From Amycolatopsis palatopharyngis (GTDB lineage: Bacteria > Actinomycetota > Actinomycetes > Mycobacteriales > Pseudonocardiaceae): a DNA stretch of 64,000 nt. Where the stretch lies: the NCBI RefSeq assembly GCF_003385185.1, contig NZ_PQHZ01000016.1, positions 54,401-118,400 of the forward strand, given 5' to 3'. Positions 8,436-17,050 of this stretch are shown here, piece after piece. The notes below the pieces were generated by a model that was given only the letters and a program-made list of their open reading frames with translations, was not told the DNA's origin and did not search any database. How positions within the stretch are numbered: position 1 is the first letter of the stretch; every line of letters begins with the position of its first letter. Both the position numbers and the translations under genes were made by a program.

Positions 8436-9107
8436 TCAGCCTGCCGGGGTTACCAGGCCGCTTTCGTAGGCGGCGATGACCAGTTGGGCGCGGTCGCGTG
8501 CACCCAGTTTGGCCAGTAGCCGGCCGATGTGCGTTTTCACCGTCGCCATGCTCAGGTGCAGCTCGGCGGCGAGCTCGTCGTTCGACAAGCCTGCGGCGAT
8601 CAGCGCGAGCACCTCCCGCTCGCGTGCGGTCACCCCGTCGAGCGTGCGCTGCGGGGTGCGCCGGGGCAGCGGACGGGCCGCGAACTCGGCGATCAACCGT
8701 CGAGTGACGGTGGGTGCGAGCAGGCCCTCACCCGCCGCGACGACGCGGACGGCCGACAGCAGATCGGCGGGCGGGGTGTCCTTGAGCAGGAAGCCGCTTG
8801 CCCCGGCCCGCAGCGCCGCGAAGACATAGGAGTCCAGATCGAAGGTGGTGAGGATCAGGACACGGGGACCGGCGGCAGCCGCACACAGCCGCCGCGTCGC
8901 CTCGATGCCGTCCATCTCCGGCATGCGCACGTCCATCAGAACGACATCGGGTCGTTCCCGCACGGCCAGTTCGACGGCCTCGGCACCGTTTCCCGCCTCG
9001 CCGACGACGGTGAGCCCTGGCGCGCTCTCCAGCAGCATCCGGAAACTGCCCCGCAACAGTGCCTGATCGTCCGCGATCAGCACCCGGACCTGTCTCTCCG
9101 CGTTCAC
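8436..9107 (-). CDS. LuxR/NarL-type response regulator
   Basis: A 223-residue receiver plus GerE-type HTH protein. Start GTG at 9107 overlaps the kinase stop by 4 nt (GTGA). The phospho-acceptor is Asp59 in VVLMDVRMPEMDG and the conserved switch lysine is Lys109 in GFLLKD. The C-terminal LTAREREVLALIAAGLS and TVKTHIGRLLAKL form the DNA-binding domain. It pairs with the kinase upstream and, by position opposite a drug-type ABC exporter, may control that exporter (inference). Confidence 0.93.
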   Translation of the reverse strand: MNAERQVRVLIADDQALLRGSFRMLLESAPGLTVVGEAGNGAEAVELAVRERPDVVLMDVRMPEMDGIEATRRLCAAAAGPRVLILTTFDLDSYVFAALRAGASGFLLKDTPPADLLSAVRVVAAGEGLLAPTVTRRLIAEFAARPLPRRTPQRTLDGVTAREREVLALIAAGLSNDELAAELHLSMATVKTHIGRLLAKLGARDRAQLVIAAYESGLVTPAG

Positions 9108-10249
9108 GTCGCGTCCCCGCCCCGGAAGGGCAGGGTGGCGGTCACGGCGAATCCTCCCGAGTCCCCCGGATTCCGTTGTCCTGCCTCGAATGTGCCGTCG
9201 TACACGGCCACCCGCTCCCGCATTCCGATGAGGCCGTGGCCGGGGACGGTCTGATCCGCCGGCTGGCGGAGGCCGGGTCCGTCGTCGGTCACCTCGATTC
9301 GCACCTCGCCGTCCCCGATTCGCACCCGCACCTGGCAGTGTGCGGGCGCCGCGTGCCGAACCACGTTCGTGAGCGCCTCCTGCACGATCCGGAACGCCGA
9401 CACCTCCACTCCGTCGGGCAATCGGTCCTGCCCGTCGACCTCCAGCTCCACCGTCACCCCCGCCATCCTCGCGTGCTCGGCCAGCGCGGGCAGCCCGGCA
9501 AGGCCAGGTACGGGCGTGAGTTCGGTATCCAGTTCCGCACCCGAACGCAGGACACCGAGGACGTGGCGCATCTCCACGAGGGCTTCGCGTGTCGTGGTCT
9601 CGATGATCCCGAGCGCGGCTCTTGCCTCCTCGGGACGGTCCTCGGCGATATGGTGCGCCACACCCGCCTTCACCGCGATCAGGCTCATGCTGTGCGCCAC
9701 GACATCGTGCAGTTCCCGGGCGATGCGCAGGCGCTCGTCGAGGACCGCCTGTCTGGCCCGGTGCTCGGACTCCGCCGCGGTCTTGGCGCGCCTGTTCCGG
9801 ATCGCACGTCCTGCGACCCACGCGGCACCGAGGATGAACCAGACCGCCGCGAAGGTGGCGTCGCTTTCCGTCGCGGTCTGGTTCGCCAGCACCGCGATCG
9901 CCGAGCCTGCCATCGCCAGCACGAGACCGGCGATCGAGCGGCGCAGCGATTCGGCCAGACCGACCAGATAGAGCGCGTAGGCCGAGGCGAGGTAGGGCTC
10001 CAGGATCATGTGCAGCCAGGTCGCGGCCAACTGCCCGGTGAGCACGACGAACAGCACCGGAAGCGGCCACCGTCTGCGCACCGCCAGCGGAAGGCCGACA
10101 GCCGCAGCGATCAGCCAGCCGAGCCACGGGGCGCCTTCGGGAACGTGACTGGTGCCGGCCTGGGAGAATCCGATGTAGACCACCAGCGTGGCGATGGCGA
10201 CGGCCAGATCGAGCAGGTGCAGGTGGGCGTCGCGGAACCTGCTGCTCAT
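9104..10249 (-). CDS. Sensor histidine kinase (NarL-partner, HisKA_3)
   Basis: About 381 residues from ATG 10249 (GTG 10276 possible). Residues ~15-150 hold five or six hydrophobic helices with short loops and no large extracytoplasmic domain, as in DesK-like membrane sensors. The phosphorylation motif RIARELHDVVAHSM has His181 as acceptor. The ATPase lid contains EALTNVVRHA and DDGPGL. It is coupled to the response regulator by a GTGA overlap. An ABC exporter starts 160 bp away in the opposite direction, the usual layout of cell-envelope stress or antibiotic-sensing modules. Confidence 0.92.
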   Translation of the reverse strand: MSSRFRDAHLHLLDLAVAIATLVVYIGFSQAGTSHVPEGAPWLGWLIAAAVGLPLAVRRRWPLPVLFVVLTGQLAATWLHMILEPYLASAYALYLVGLAESLRRSIAGLVLAMAGSAIAVLANQTATESDATFAAVWFILGAAWVAGRAIRNRRAKTAAESEHRARQAVLDERLRIARELHDVVAHSMSLIAVKAGVAHHIAEDRPEEARAALGIIETTTREALVEMRHVLGVLRSGAELDTELTPVPGLAGLPALAEHARMAGVTVELEVDGQDRLPDGVEVSAFRIVQEALTNVVRHAAPAHCQVRVRIGDGEVRIEVTDDGPGLRQPADQTVPGHGLIGMRERVAVYDGTFEAGQRNPGDSGGFAVTATLPFRGGDAT

Positions 10250-10409
10250 CAGCTCACGTACGCGGGTCTCGGCCACCCCGGCGACGCTAGCCGGTCGCCT
10301 TCGTTCGCGCGTCGGACCCCGGTAGGTCAGCCCTGGGTCTGACCTGCCGAATGCGGTCCCAGGCTCCGGTCCGATGTGCTTTCGCGCTGGTAGCGGCAGC
10401 GTTGTGCAC

Positions 10410-11327
10410 ATGATCGAAGTAGCGGAACTGACAAAGCGATACGGCGCGACGCTCGCCGTCGACCGGCTGAGTTTCACCGTGCGGCCCGGCAGGGTCACCG
10501 GGTTCCTCGGGCCCAACGGCGCGGGCAAGTCCACCACGATGCGCACGATTCTCGGCCTCGACACCCCGAATTCGGGACGGACGCTGGTGAACGGCAAGCG
10601 GTACGCGCAGATCCGGTGGCCACTGCATGAGGTGGGTGCGCTGCTGGACGCCGCAGCGGTGCACGGGGGACGCAGGGCGGCAGATCACCTGTACTGCCTG
10701 GCACGGGCGAACCGGATCGGGCGGGCCAGGGTGAGCGAGGTACTGGAGCAGGTCGGACTCGGCGGGGTCGCGCGCAAGCGGATCGGCGGCTACTCGCTGG
10801 GAATGAAGCAACGGCTGGGGGTGGCGGGCGCGCTGCTCGGTGATCCGGGGGTGCTGCTGTTCGACGAACCGGTGAACGGGCTCGACCCGGAAGGCATCCG
10901 CTGGATCCGTGAGCTGATGCGGTCGCTGGCCGGCGAAGGGCGCACGGTGCTGGTGTCCAGCCACCTGATGAGCGAGATGGCGCTGACGGCGGATCACGTG
11001 CTGGTGCTCGGACGCGGCAGGCTCGTCACCGAGACCTCGATGGCCGACCTGCTGGCGCACTTCCGCAGGGACGTGTTCGTGCGTACCCCGAAACCCGCCG
11101 AGCTGGGCGCGGCCTTGGCGGCCGCGGGCGCGACAGTGCTGGGCGAGCCGGACGGAGCGCTCTCGGTGACCGGATGCGATCCGGTGAAGATCGGTGACAT
11201 CGCCGCGAAACGGGGGATATCCGTGCACGAACTCACCCCGCGAAGTGCCTCGCTGGAGGAGGCCTACCTGGAGATCACCGACGAGAGCGTGCAGTACCGG
11301 GCAGGACTGGAGGAAAGTGTCCGATGA
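10410..11327 (+). CDS. ABC transporter ATP-binding protein
   Basis: 305 residues from ATG 10410. Walker A is GPNGAGKST (residues 34-42), the signature is GYSLGMKQRL and Walker B is VLLFDEPVNGLDP. The C-terminal ~80 residues form the extension common in DrrA/BcrA-type exporter ATPases. Its stop overlaps the permease start (ATGA), so they form a two-gene exporter. Divergent from the two-component system, with a 160-bp promoter region. The cargo is unknown; antibiotic or lipid export is the common role of this class. Confidence 0.93.
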   Translation: MIEVAELTKRYGATLAVDRLSFTVRPGRVTGFLGPNGAGKSTTMRTILGLDTPNSGRTLVNGKRYAQIRWPLHEVGALLDAAAVHGGRRAADHLYCLARANRIGRARVSEVLEQVGLGGVARKRIGGYSLGMKQRLGVAGALLGDPGVLLFDEPVNGLDPEGIRWIRELMRSLAGEGRTVLVSSHLMSEMALTADHVLVLGRGRLVTETSMADLLAHFRRDVFVRTPKPAELGAALAAAGATVLGEPDGALSVTGCDPVKIGDIAAKRGISVHELTPRSASLEEAYLEITDESVQYRAGLEESVR

Positions 11328-12106
11328 GGACAGCAATGCTGGGAGATGTCATCGCCTCGGAGTGGACCAAGCTGCGAACGGTGCGGTCCACCTACTTCGT
11401 GCTCGGAGCAGCCCTGGTGGCACTGGCACTGACCTCTGTCATCGCGATGCTGATGACCGCCGACTGGGACGACTCGCCACCGAGCGAGCAGGCCCTGTTC
11501 GCGAGCGCCGACGTCGGACTGCTCTCGACGCCGTTCAGCATGTTCTGCCTCGCGGTGCTCAGTGGACTCGCGGTAGCCGGGGAGTACGGCACCGGGATGA
11601 TCCGGACGAGTCTCGTCACCGTGCCGCGGCGCCGCACGATGATGCTGGCACGGACGGTGGTACTCGGTGGTGGCGCGCTCGTCGCCGGGCAAATGCTCGC
11701 CTGGCTGGCGTTCCTCTCGACCTGGCTGATCGTCGGTGACCGTCCCCGCCCGATCTCGCCGTGGGAGACACCGGCCGACGCGATCCCGCTGGTACTCGCC
11801 AACGGACTGGTGGTGATGGTCGTCGCGCTGGTGGCCTTCGGTCTTGCCACGGTGCTTCGCTCCAGTGCGGGCACCCTGGTGACGATGACGGCGCTGCTGT
11901 TCGTCGCACCGGTGATCACGATGTTCCTGCCCGCACCGTGGAACGACAGGATCGCCTCGGTGATGTTGCCGAACCTGCCGGGACAGTTGGCGGCAGCGAA
12001 CCCTGGTGCGCTGTTGTCGCCAATGGGGGCGGGAATGGTGCTGCTGGTCTACGTCGTGCTGATGGTCGGTGGCGCGATGGTGGTCTTCGCTCGCAGGGAC
12101 GCCTGA
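11324..12106 (+). CDS. ABC-2 type exporter permease
   Basis: A 260-residue integral membrane protein with about six predicted transmembrane helices (first around residues 20-45, last at the C-terminus ending VVFARRDA). The N-terminal EWTKLRTVRSTY and the AGEYGTGMIRTSL motif in the first cytoplasmic loop are typical of ABC-2 permeases paired with DrrA/BcrA-like ATPases. Translation is coupled to the ATPase gene by a 4-nt overlap. It converges, with only 2 bp between, on the ArsR-type regulator. Confidence 0.9.
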   Translation: MRTAMLGDVIASEWTKLRTVRSTYFVLGAALVALALTSVIAMLMTADWDDSPPSEQALFASADVGLLSTPFSMFCLAVLSGLAVAGEYGTGMIRTSLVTVPRRRTMMLARTVVLGGGALVAGQMLAWLAFLSTWLIVGDRPRPISPWETPADAIPLVLANGLVVMVVALVAFGLATVLRSSAGTLVTMTALLFVAPVITMFLPAPWNDRIASVMLPNLPGQLAAANPGALLSPMGAGMVLLVYVVLMVGGAMVVFARRDA

Positions 12107-12108
12107 GG

Positions 12109-12819
12109 TCAGAGCAGCTCCATCGCGTCGGCCTCCAGCCCGAGCAGTTCGTGCAGTGCGGCCGCGCCCGCCGGTGTCAGCCGGACGGCGCGGCCACTGC
12201 CGGTTCGCCGGATCCAGTCGTTGCCGGCCAGGCGCAGCCGGAGCTGCGCCCCCGCCGTTCCCGCGAGGTGTGACCGCCGTTCGGTCCAATCCAGACATTC
12301 CCTGGCGACCGGACGGCGGCTCGTGCGCAACACCTCCGGATTGACGCCCAGTGGGCCGGTGAGCCAGTCCACTCCGGACTCGGTCAGCGTGAAGCCGTTT
12401 CGCCTGTCGAGCAGTCCGCGCGCGGTCATCGCGTCGGTGATGGCAACGCCGAGCCTGCCCGCGAGGTGGTCGTAGCAGGTGCGTCCGCGCGCCAGTGCGG
12501 CCGACACTGTGGCCGAGCGCAGCGAGTTGGCGGGACGCGGCGCGGGTTCGAGGTGTGCGGTCAGCGTCTCCAGCAGTTGCGCGGTCTGCGGTCCCGCGAT
12601 CTGGACGTACCGGTGCCTGCCCTGCCTGCGCTGGACCAGCAACCCGCCGGCGAGTAGCCGGTCCAGGTGCTCGCTGGCGGTGGAGGCGGCGACACCTGCG
12701 TGCGTCGCGAGTTCACCGGCCGTCCAGGCCCTGCCGTCGAGCAGTGCGAGGCAGAAGGCGGCCCTGGTGCGATCGGCCAGCAACCCCGCGAGGTCCGCGA
12801 GTTCGGCGCTGCGCGACAT
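12109..12819 (-). CDS. ArsR-type winged-helix regulator with extended C-terminus
   Basis: A 236-residue protein. Residues ~5-80 form an ArsR/HTH_20 winged helix (DRTRAAFCLALLDGRAWTAG, AASTASEHLDRLLAGGL, RHRYVQI). The remaining ~150 residues are a second helical domain found in a subset of longer actinobacterial ArsR-like proteins; no cysteine metal site is evident, so it is probably not a metal sensor. It diverges from the half-size P450-like gene, and an inverted repeat between them is a candidate operator. Confidence 0.87.
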   Translation of the reverse strand: MSRSAELADLAGLLADRTRAAFCLALLDGRAWTAGELATHAGVAASTASEHLDRLLAGGLLVQRRQGRHRYVQIAGPQTAQLLETLTAHLEPAPRPANSLRSATVSAALARGRTCYDHLAGRLGVAITDAMTARGLLDRRNGFTLTESGVDWLTGPLGVNPEVLRTSRRPVARECLDWTERRSHLAGTAGAQLRLRLAGNDWIRRTGSGRAVRLTPAGAAALHELLGLEADAMELL

Positions 12820-12838
12820 GGACTCGATTCTGCCCCTC

Positions 12839-12866
12839 GAACGTTTCGGCCACCACCGAACCGTTC
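12839..12866. promoter_or_regulatory. Inverted repeat, candidate ArsR-type operator
   Basis: GAACGTTTCGG, a 6-nt spacer and CCGAACCGTTC form an 11-bp inverted repeat with one mismatch. It lies between the divergent ArsR-type gene (start 12819) and the P450-like gene (start 12885), where a regulator of both would bind. No footprint is available; the assignment is from position and symmetry. Confidence 0.5.
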
Positions 12867-12884
12867 CGCTCGTAGTTTCGCCCT

Positions 12885-13574
12885 ATGCGGACCCACACCG
12901 CCGCGGACGCGGCCACACTCGAAGACGACCGCTGCGCGGTCCCGCCCGTTCCCGCGGGCATCGAATGGCTCCGCTGCACCGTCGCCCGGTTCAGTTCGGG
13001 AGTAGATCACGAACGCCGCAGAGCGACTGCCGTCGAACTGCTCGCCAAGGTGCCACCGGGCGATCTGCGCGCCAACGCGGCCGCGAGGCCACATACGCCG
13101 CCGGTCGAACTGCTCGCCGAGGCGCTGGGGATCACGGGTGTGCGTGCGGCGACGGTCTCCGCGATCGCCGCGGCCTATCACCCGCACACCGCGCATGACT
13201 CCGTCACACTTTCCGCCGCCGATCGCGCCGTCGCGCGGCTTGTCGCCTGCTGCGGGGGGACCGCGGACGAACGCACCGCGGCAGTGATCGGGCTGCTCGT
13301 GCAGGCGTGCGACGCTACGGCGGCCCTGGTGGAAAGCGTCATGGACGCCGTACGGCACGACGGGAACCGGGTCCCGGACGCTGTCGTCGCGGAAGTGCTG
13401 CGCCGTGATCCACCGGTCCGGAGCACCAGACGCATCGCTCCCGGCGGTGTGCGGCTGGAGGTCGACCTCGCCGCGGCCGGACTACCGTTCGGAGCGGGCC
13501 TGCACCGCTGTCCGGGACAGGAACATGCCGTCGCCGTCGCGGCGGGCGTCGCAGAAGGGGTGAGCTTTCGATGA
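12885..13574 (+). CDS. Half-size cytochrome P450-like protein
   Basis: 229 residues, against ~400 for bacterial P450s. Near the C-terminus PFGAGLHRCPG (201-211) reproduces the heme-ligand loop F-G-x-G-x-H-x-C-x-G, with Cys209 as the would-be thiolate. Upstream, VLRRDPPVRSTRR (171-183) resembles the stretch after the K-helix, and QACDATAALV (140-149) sits where the I-helix acid/Thr motif would be. The N-terminal substrate-recognition half is missing and the ExxR motif is not evident. It overlaps the downstream PEP-mutase-like gene by 4 nt and codon use looks native, so this seems a maintained reduced form rather than decay. Whether it binds heme is unknown. Confidence 0.7.
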   Translation: MRTHTAADAATLEDDRCAVPPVPAGIEWLRCTVARFSSGVDHERRRATAVELLAKVPPGDLRANAAARPHTPPVELLAEALGITGVRAATVSAIAAAYHPHTAHDSVTLSAADRAVARLVACCGGTADERTAAVIGLLVQACDATAALVESVMDAVRHDGNRVPDAVVAEVLRRDPPVRSTRRIAPGGVRLEVDLAAAGLPFGAGLHRCPGQEHAVAVAAGVAEGVSFR

Positions 13575-14362
13575 GCAGGGAGATCTTCCACGCACTGCAC
13601 CACGGCGACGAGCCGCTGCTGCTGCCCAACGCCTGGGACCACGCCTCGGGCGCGGCGCTGGCGGCCGCCGGTTTCGCCGCTGTCGGCACGACCAGCCTGG
13701 GTGTGGCGGCGGCGCATGGTCTGCCCGACGGCGTCGCCCGTACCCGCGACCAGACCCTCGCCCTCGCGGAACTCCTCGGTGACCTGCCCTGTCCTGTCAC
13801 GGTCGACATCGAGGCCGGCTTCAATGAGGATCCGGCCGAGGTCGCCGCGTTCGCCGAGCAGATCGCGGCAAGGGGAGCGGCCGGGCTCAACATCGAGGAC
13901 GGCCGGGGCAGCGAACTCGCCGACCCGGGGCACCAGAGCGAGCTCATCGCCGCGATCACGGAGCGGGTGCCTTCGCTGTTCGTCAACGCCAGGGTGGACA
14001 CGTACTGGCTTGGAGTCGATATGTCGACACCGTCGCCGACGCTGGCGAGGGCCGAGCGGTACGTCGCGGCGGGAGCACACGGCGTCTTCGTGCCAGGGGT
14101 GCGTGCCGGTGTGGAGATCAGCGCCCTGGTCGCCGGGATCGACGCGCCGCTGAACGTGCTCCACCTGCCGGGCGGAAAGTCCGTGGCCGAACTGGGAGAG
14201 CTGGGGGTGCGGCGGATCAGCACCGGATCTCTCCTGTTCCGCCGCGCGGTACAGGCCGCGGTGCGGGCGGCCGAGGCGATCCGCGACGGGGGCTCGCTGC
14301 CTGACGGGATTCCCGGCTACGACGAGATCCAGCGCCTCGCGAACGATGGCGGACGGAACTAG
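13571..14362 (+). CDS. Isocitrate lyase/PEP mutase family protein
   Basis: A 263-residue TIM-barrel enzyme of the PEP mutase superfamily, translationally coupled to the P450-like gene (ATGA). Seen: the N-terminal LLLPNAWDHASGAALAAAGF, the Mg-binding strand VTVDIEAGF, GLNIEDGRG and FVNARVDTYWLG. The KKCGH loop of true isocitrate lyases is absent. These proteins cleave or form C-C or P-C bonds next to a carboxylate (for example oxaloacetate or methylisocitrate-like substrates). The reaction here is not assignable. Confidence 0.87.
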   Translation: MSREIFHALHHGDEPLLLPNAWDHASGAALAAAGFAAVGTTSLGVAAAHGLPDGVARTRDQTLALAELLGDLPCPVTVDIEAGFNEDPAEVAAFAEQIAARGAAGLNIEDGRGSELADPGHQSELIAAITERVPSLFVNARVDTYWLGVDMSTPSPTLARAERYVAAGAHGVFVPGVRAGVEISALVAGIDAPLNVLHLPGGKSVAELGELGVRRISTGSLLFRRAVQAAVRAAEAIRDGGSLPDGIPGYDEIQRLANDGGRN

Positions 14363-14373
14363 ATTGACCGCCC

Positions 14374-15216
14374 ATGGGATCTCCGAAGGCGGCATACCAG
14401 CCACTACCCGGCAGCATCATGGACGTCGACAAGCCCTTTTACGACCGGTTGGCCGTGGAGGAGGGCCGGGAGCTCGTCGAGAGTTTCGTCCTGCCGATCA
14501 GGTCAGGCAGGGCGTGGGAGGTGCCTGCGGGATACGTATGCCGGATCAGCACGCCGGAAGGTCCGCAGGTGGGGGACCTGAACGTGTGGAACCGGCACAA
14601 CCCCAGGGAGCGGCTGTGGGCCTCGCGGACCCGGCAACTGCAGGCCGCGCACGTGACCCGGTACGACCGGCTCTGGTCCACTCTGCCGTACCTGCGCCCA
14701 CTGCTCACCGTGATCGCGGACAGCCTGGAGTCCTACGGAACGGACAGCGAGGGAGGCCGGGTGCACGACCTGCTCGGCACCCGCTGTGACCCGTATGTGA
14801 ACCGGATTCTCAGTGGTGCGGACTACGACTTCCACTGCCACTCCAACCTGGTTCGGGCGGTGCTGCCGTACGGCCTGACCGAGTTCGACGTGCACGACGT
14901 GCTCAACGTCTTCCAGTGCACCGGCCTCAACGACGAGGACCGCTACTTCATGAAGACGTCTCCGGCCCGGGCCGGTGACCACTTCGACTTCTTCGCGGAA
15001 CAGGACCTGCTGTGCGCACTTTCGACCTGCCCGGCGGGTGACCTGTCGATCCCGCTGTGGGGGCCGGACGCGCGCGATCCGATCGAGGTGTGCAGACCGC
15101 TGGGCGTGGAGGTGTACCGGCCACGCGCCGAACTCACCAAGGACTGGAGCCCGCCGCCGGTCGCCTCGTACGCCGGAAGGCACGGGATGGCTGTGCCGGT
15201 AGGGGAGAAGGCGTGA
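14374..15216 (+). CDS. DUF1989 (urea-carboxylase-associated) family protein
   Basis: 280 residues from ATG 14374 (ATG 14419 is an alternative). The DUF1989 fold is recognisable by PAGYVCRISTPEGPQVGDL, TRQLQAAHVTRYDRLWSTLPY, DLLGTRCDPY, HCHSNLVRA and the Cys-containing CALSTCPAGDLS near the end. Family members are linked to urea/guanidine or carbamoyl metabolism but their activities are poorly defined; conserved Cys, His and Asp residues suggest a metal-dependent enzyme. It is followed after about 80 bp by an isochorismatase-like hydrolase on the same strand, often active on small amides. Confidence 0.85.
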   Translation: MGSPKAAYQPLPGSIMDVDKPFYDRLAVEEGRELVESFVLPIRSGRAWEVPAGYVCRISTPEGPQVGDLNVWNRHNPRERLWASRTRQLQAAHVTRYDRLWSTLPYLRPLLTVIADSLESYGTDSEGGRVHDLLGTRCDPYVNRILSGADYDFHCHSNLVRAVLPYGLTEFDVHDVLNVFQCTGLNDEDRYFMKTSPARAGDHFDFFAEQDLLCALSTCPAGDLSIPLWGPDARDPIEVCRPLGVEVYRPRAELTKDWSPPPVASYAGRHGMAVPVGEKA

Positions 15217-15294
15217 GCGTCCTGACCGGATCGTTCCGTACCTCGGCGTGATCGTGTCTGCCGATCGCGGTTGTGCAGGGGAAGACTCGACCGT

Positions 15295-15891
15295 ATGAAC
15301 AGAGCACTTCTCGTCATCGACGTCCAGGAATCCTTCCAGCAGCGGCCCATCTGGTCCGCGGTGTCCAACCCGGACATCGCGAACCGCGCAGGTGTGCTCG
15401 TCGACGCGGCCCGCGACAGCGACGATCTGGTGGTCTGGGTGCTGCACACCGAGCCGGGCACGGGCAATGTCTTCGATCCCAACGGTGGCTTCGTCCGGCC
15501 GATGGCCGGGCTCACTCCGCGCGAGGGAGAACCGGTACTCACCAAGACGTCCCGTAACGCGTTCACCACAACCAACCTGCAGCAGTCGCTGACCGCCGCG
15601 GGTATTCGCGAACTGGTGATCTGCGGGATCCAGACCGAGCAGTGCTGTGAGACGACCGCGCGGGTCGCCACGGACCTCGGTTTCGACGTCACCTTCGTCA
15701 CCGAGGCCACCGCTACCTTCCCCATCCCGCACCCGGACGCACCTCGGGACCGATCGGTCGATGAGCTGCTCGCGGACCCGCGCACGCTCTCCGCGGAGGA
15801 CGTCGTGTCGCGCACGGAGTACGCTCTCGCCCACCGATTCGCCAGGATCGCGACGATCGCCGACGTGGTGGAGCCGGCCGGAGTAAGCTGA
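15295..15891 (+). CDS. Isochorismatase-family cysteine hydrolase
   Basis: 198 residues from ATG 15295, chosen because AGGGGAAG lies ~10 nt upstream. The catalytic triad of the family is visible: Asp9 (LLVIDVQESF), Lys84 (VLTKTSRNAF) and Cys117 (GIQTEQCCETTARVA). Relatives hydrolyse nicotinamide, N-carbamoylsarcosine, biuret or isochorismate. With the DUF1989 gene before it, and a GlxA-type regulator 7 nt after it, a small-amide or carbamoyl substrate is more likely than isochorismate, but this is inference. Confidence 0.88.
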   Translation: MNRALLVIDVQESFQQRPIWSAVSNPDIANRAGVLVDAARDSDDLVVWVLHTEPGTGNVFDPNGGFVRPMAGLTPREGEPVLTKTSRNAFTTTNLQQSLTAAGIRELVICGIQTEQCCETTARVATDLGFDVTFVTEATATFPIPHPDAPRDRSVDELLADPRTLSAEDVVSRTEYALAHRFARIATIADVVEPAGVS

Positions 15892-15898
15892 CCGGATC

Positions 15899-16831
15899 GT
15901 GAGCCGAGTCGTTTTCCTCCTCGTTCCGGGGTTGCACCTGCTCGACCTCGCCGGGCCGGCGCAGGTGTTCTCCAGCGCCGCCGACCTCGGGCTGGACTAC
16001 ACGCTGCAACACGTGGCGGAGCGGGCGGAGGTGCCGACCGCGCAGGGTCTTCCGGTGTGCGCGCAGGAGGGCCTGCCCGAGCTGGACTCGAGCGATCTTG
16101 TCCTCGTGCCCGGCTGGCGGGCTCCTCGGCTCGCCCGCACCGGGCCGCTGGCGGAGTCGACCCTGCGCTGGTTGCGCGAGCACCATGAGTCGGGCGGCAC
16201 CGTCGCCAGCGTGTGCGCGGGAGCCGAGGCGCTGGGCCGGGCCGGCCTGCTGGACGGCCGCCGGTGCACGACACACCACGATCTGCAGGACGAGCTGGCG
16301 AGCCGGTACCCGAAGGCGACTGTGGTCCGCGACGTTCTATACACAGTGGACGGACGGATCGTCACCTCCGCCGGGATCGCCAGCGGGATCGACCTCGCCC
16401 TGTACCTGGTGTCCACCCGTCACGGCCCTGCGGTCGCCGCGCGGATCGCCCGCAATATGGTCGTCTACGCCCGCCGCAACGGCGGCGAATGGCAGTCCAG
16501 CGCCATGTTGCGGCACCGTTCGCACCTCAGTGATGTCGTACACCGAGTGCAGGATCTGATCGACGCCCGGTTCACCGAGACACTCTCGCTCGCGCAACTG
16601 GCGCGATCGTCCGGATGCAGCGAGCGGACCGTGACAAGGACATTCGCGCGGGAAACGGGGATCACTCCGCTGCGTTACCAGCAGGTTCTGCGGGTCGAGC
16701 ACGCGGAGAACCTGATCGGGCAGGGGGCCACGGTGGAGTCGGCTGCCCGTGCCGTCGGATTCGGCGATGCCCGGATGCTGCGCCGGCTCCGGAGCCGGAC
16801 ACGGTCAGGTACTGGGGGCGGGAGCGCATGA
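15899..16831 (+). CDS. GlxA-type regulator (DJ-1/PfpI plus AraC HTH)
   Basis: 310 residues from GTG 15899. Residues 1-~190 form a class I glutamine amidotransferase-like/DJ-1 domain with the nucleophile-elbow cysteine Cys106 in TVASVCAGAEALG. Residues ~210-300 are an AraC-type HTH (LSLAQLARSSGCSERTVTR, ITPLRYQQVLRVEHAENLI). The C-terminal recognition helix ends MLRRLRSRTRSG, a little divergent from the usual FRRxFG form. It probably regulates the isochorismatase/DUF1989 genes that it follows. Confidence 0.87.
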   Translation: MSRVVFLLVPGLHLLDLAGPAQVFSSAADLGLDYTLQHVAERAEVPTAQGLPVCAQEGLPELDSSDLVLVPGWRAPRLARTGPLAESTLRWLREHHESGGTVASVCAGAEALGRAGLLDGRRCTTHHDLQDELASRYPKATVVRDVLYTVDGRIVTSAGIASGIDLALYLVSTRHGPAVAARIARNMVVYARRNGGEWQSSAMLRHRSHLSDVVHRVQDLIDARFTETLSLAQLARSSGCSERTVTRTFARETGITPLRYQQVLRVEHAENLIGQGATVESAARAVGFGDARMLRRLRSRTRSGTGGGSA

Positions 16832-17050
16832 GGGTTGGTGCCGTTTCCGGGGTCGACTCGCAGAGCGGGGCGAGGTTGTCGAAGCCGGTGGGTCCGTGGT
16901 GGAGGAGTTCACAGCCCGGATCCTGACCGCCGATCACAACCAACGGTTGTCATCGGCCCTCGAATAGCTGTTGGCCAGGGGATACGCAGTTGGGGTTTGC
17001 TCGTTCTCAGCAGCCGGACACATCGAGCCGGCGGGGACGAGGAGATGACG

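Noticed and set aside
9108..10127. Long frame extending the LuxR response regulator upstream
   Set aside because: It is Arg/Gly-rich and overlaps the kinase gene; the GTG at 9107 with GTGA overlap is the real start.
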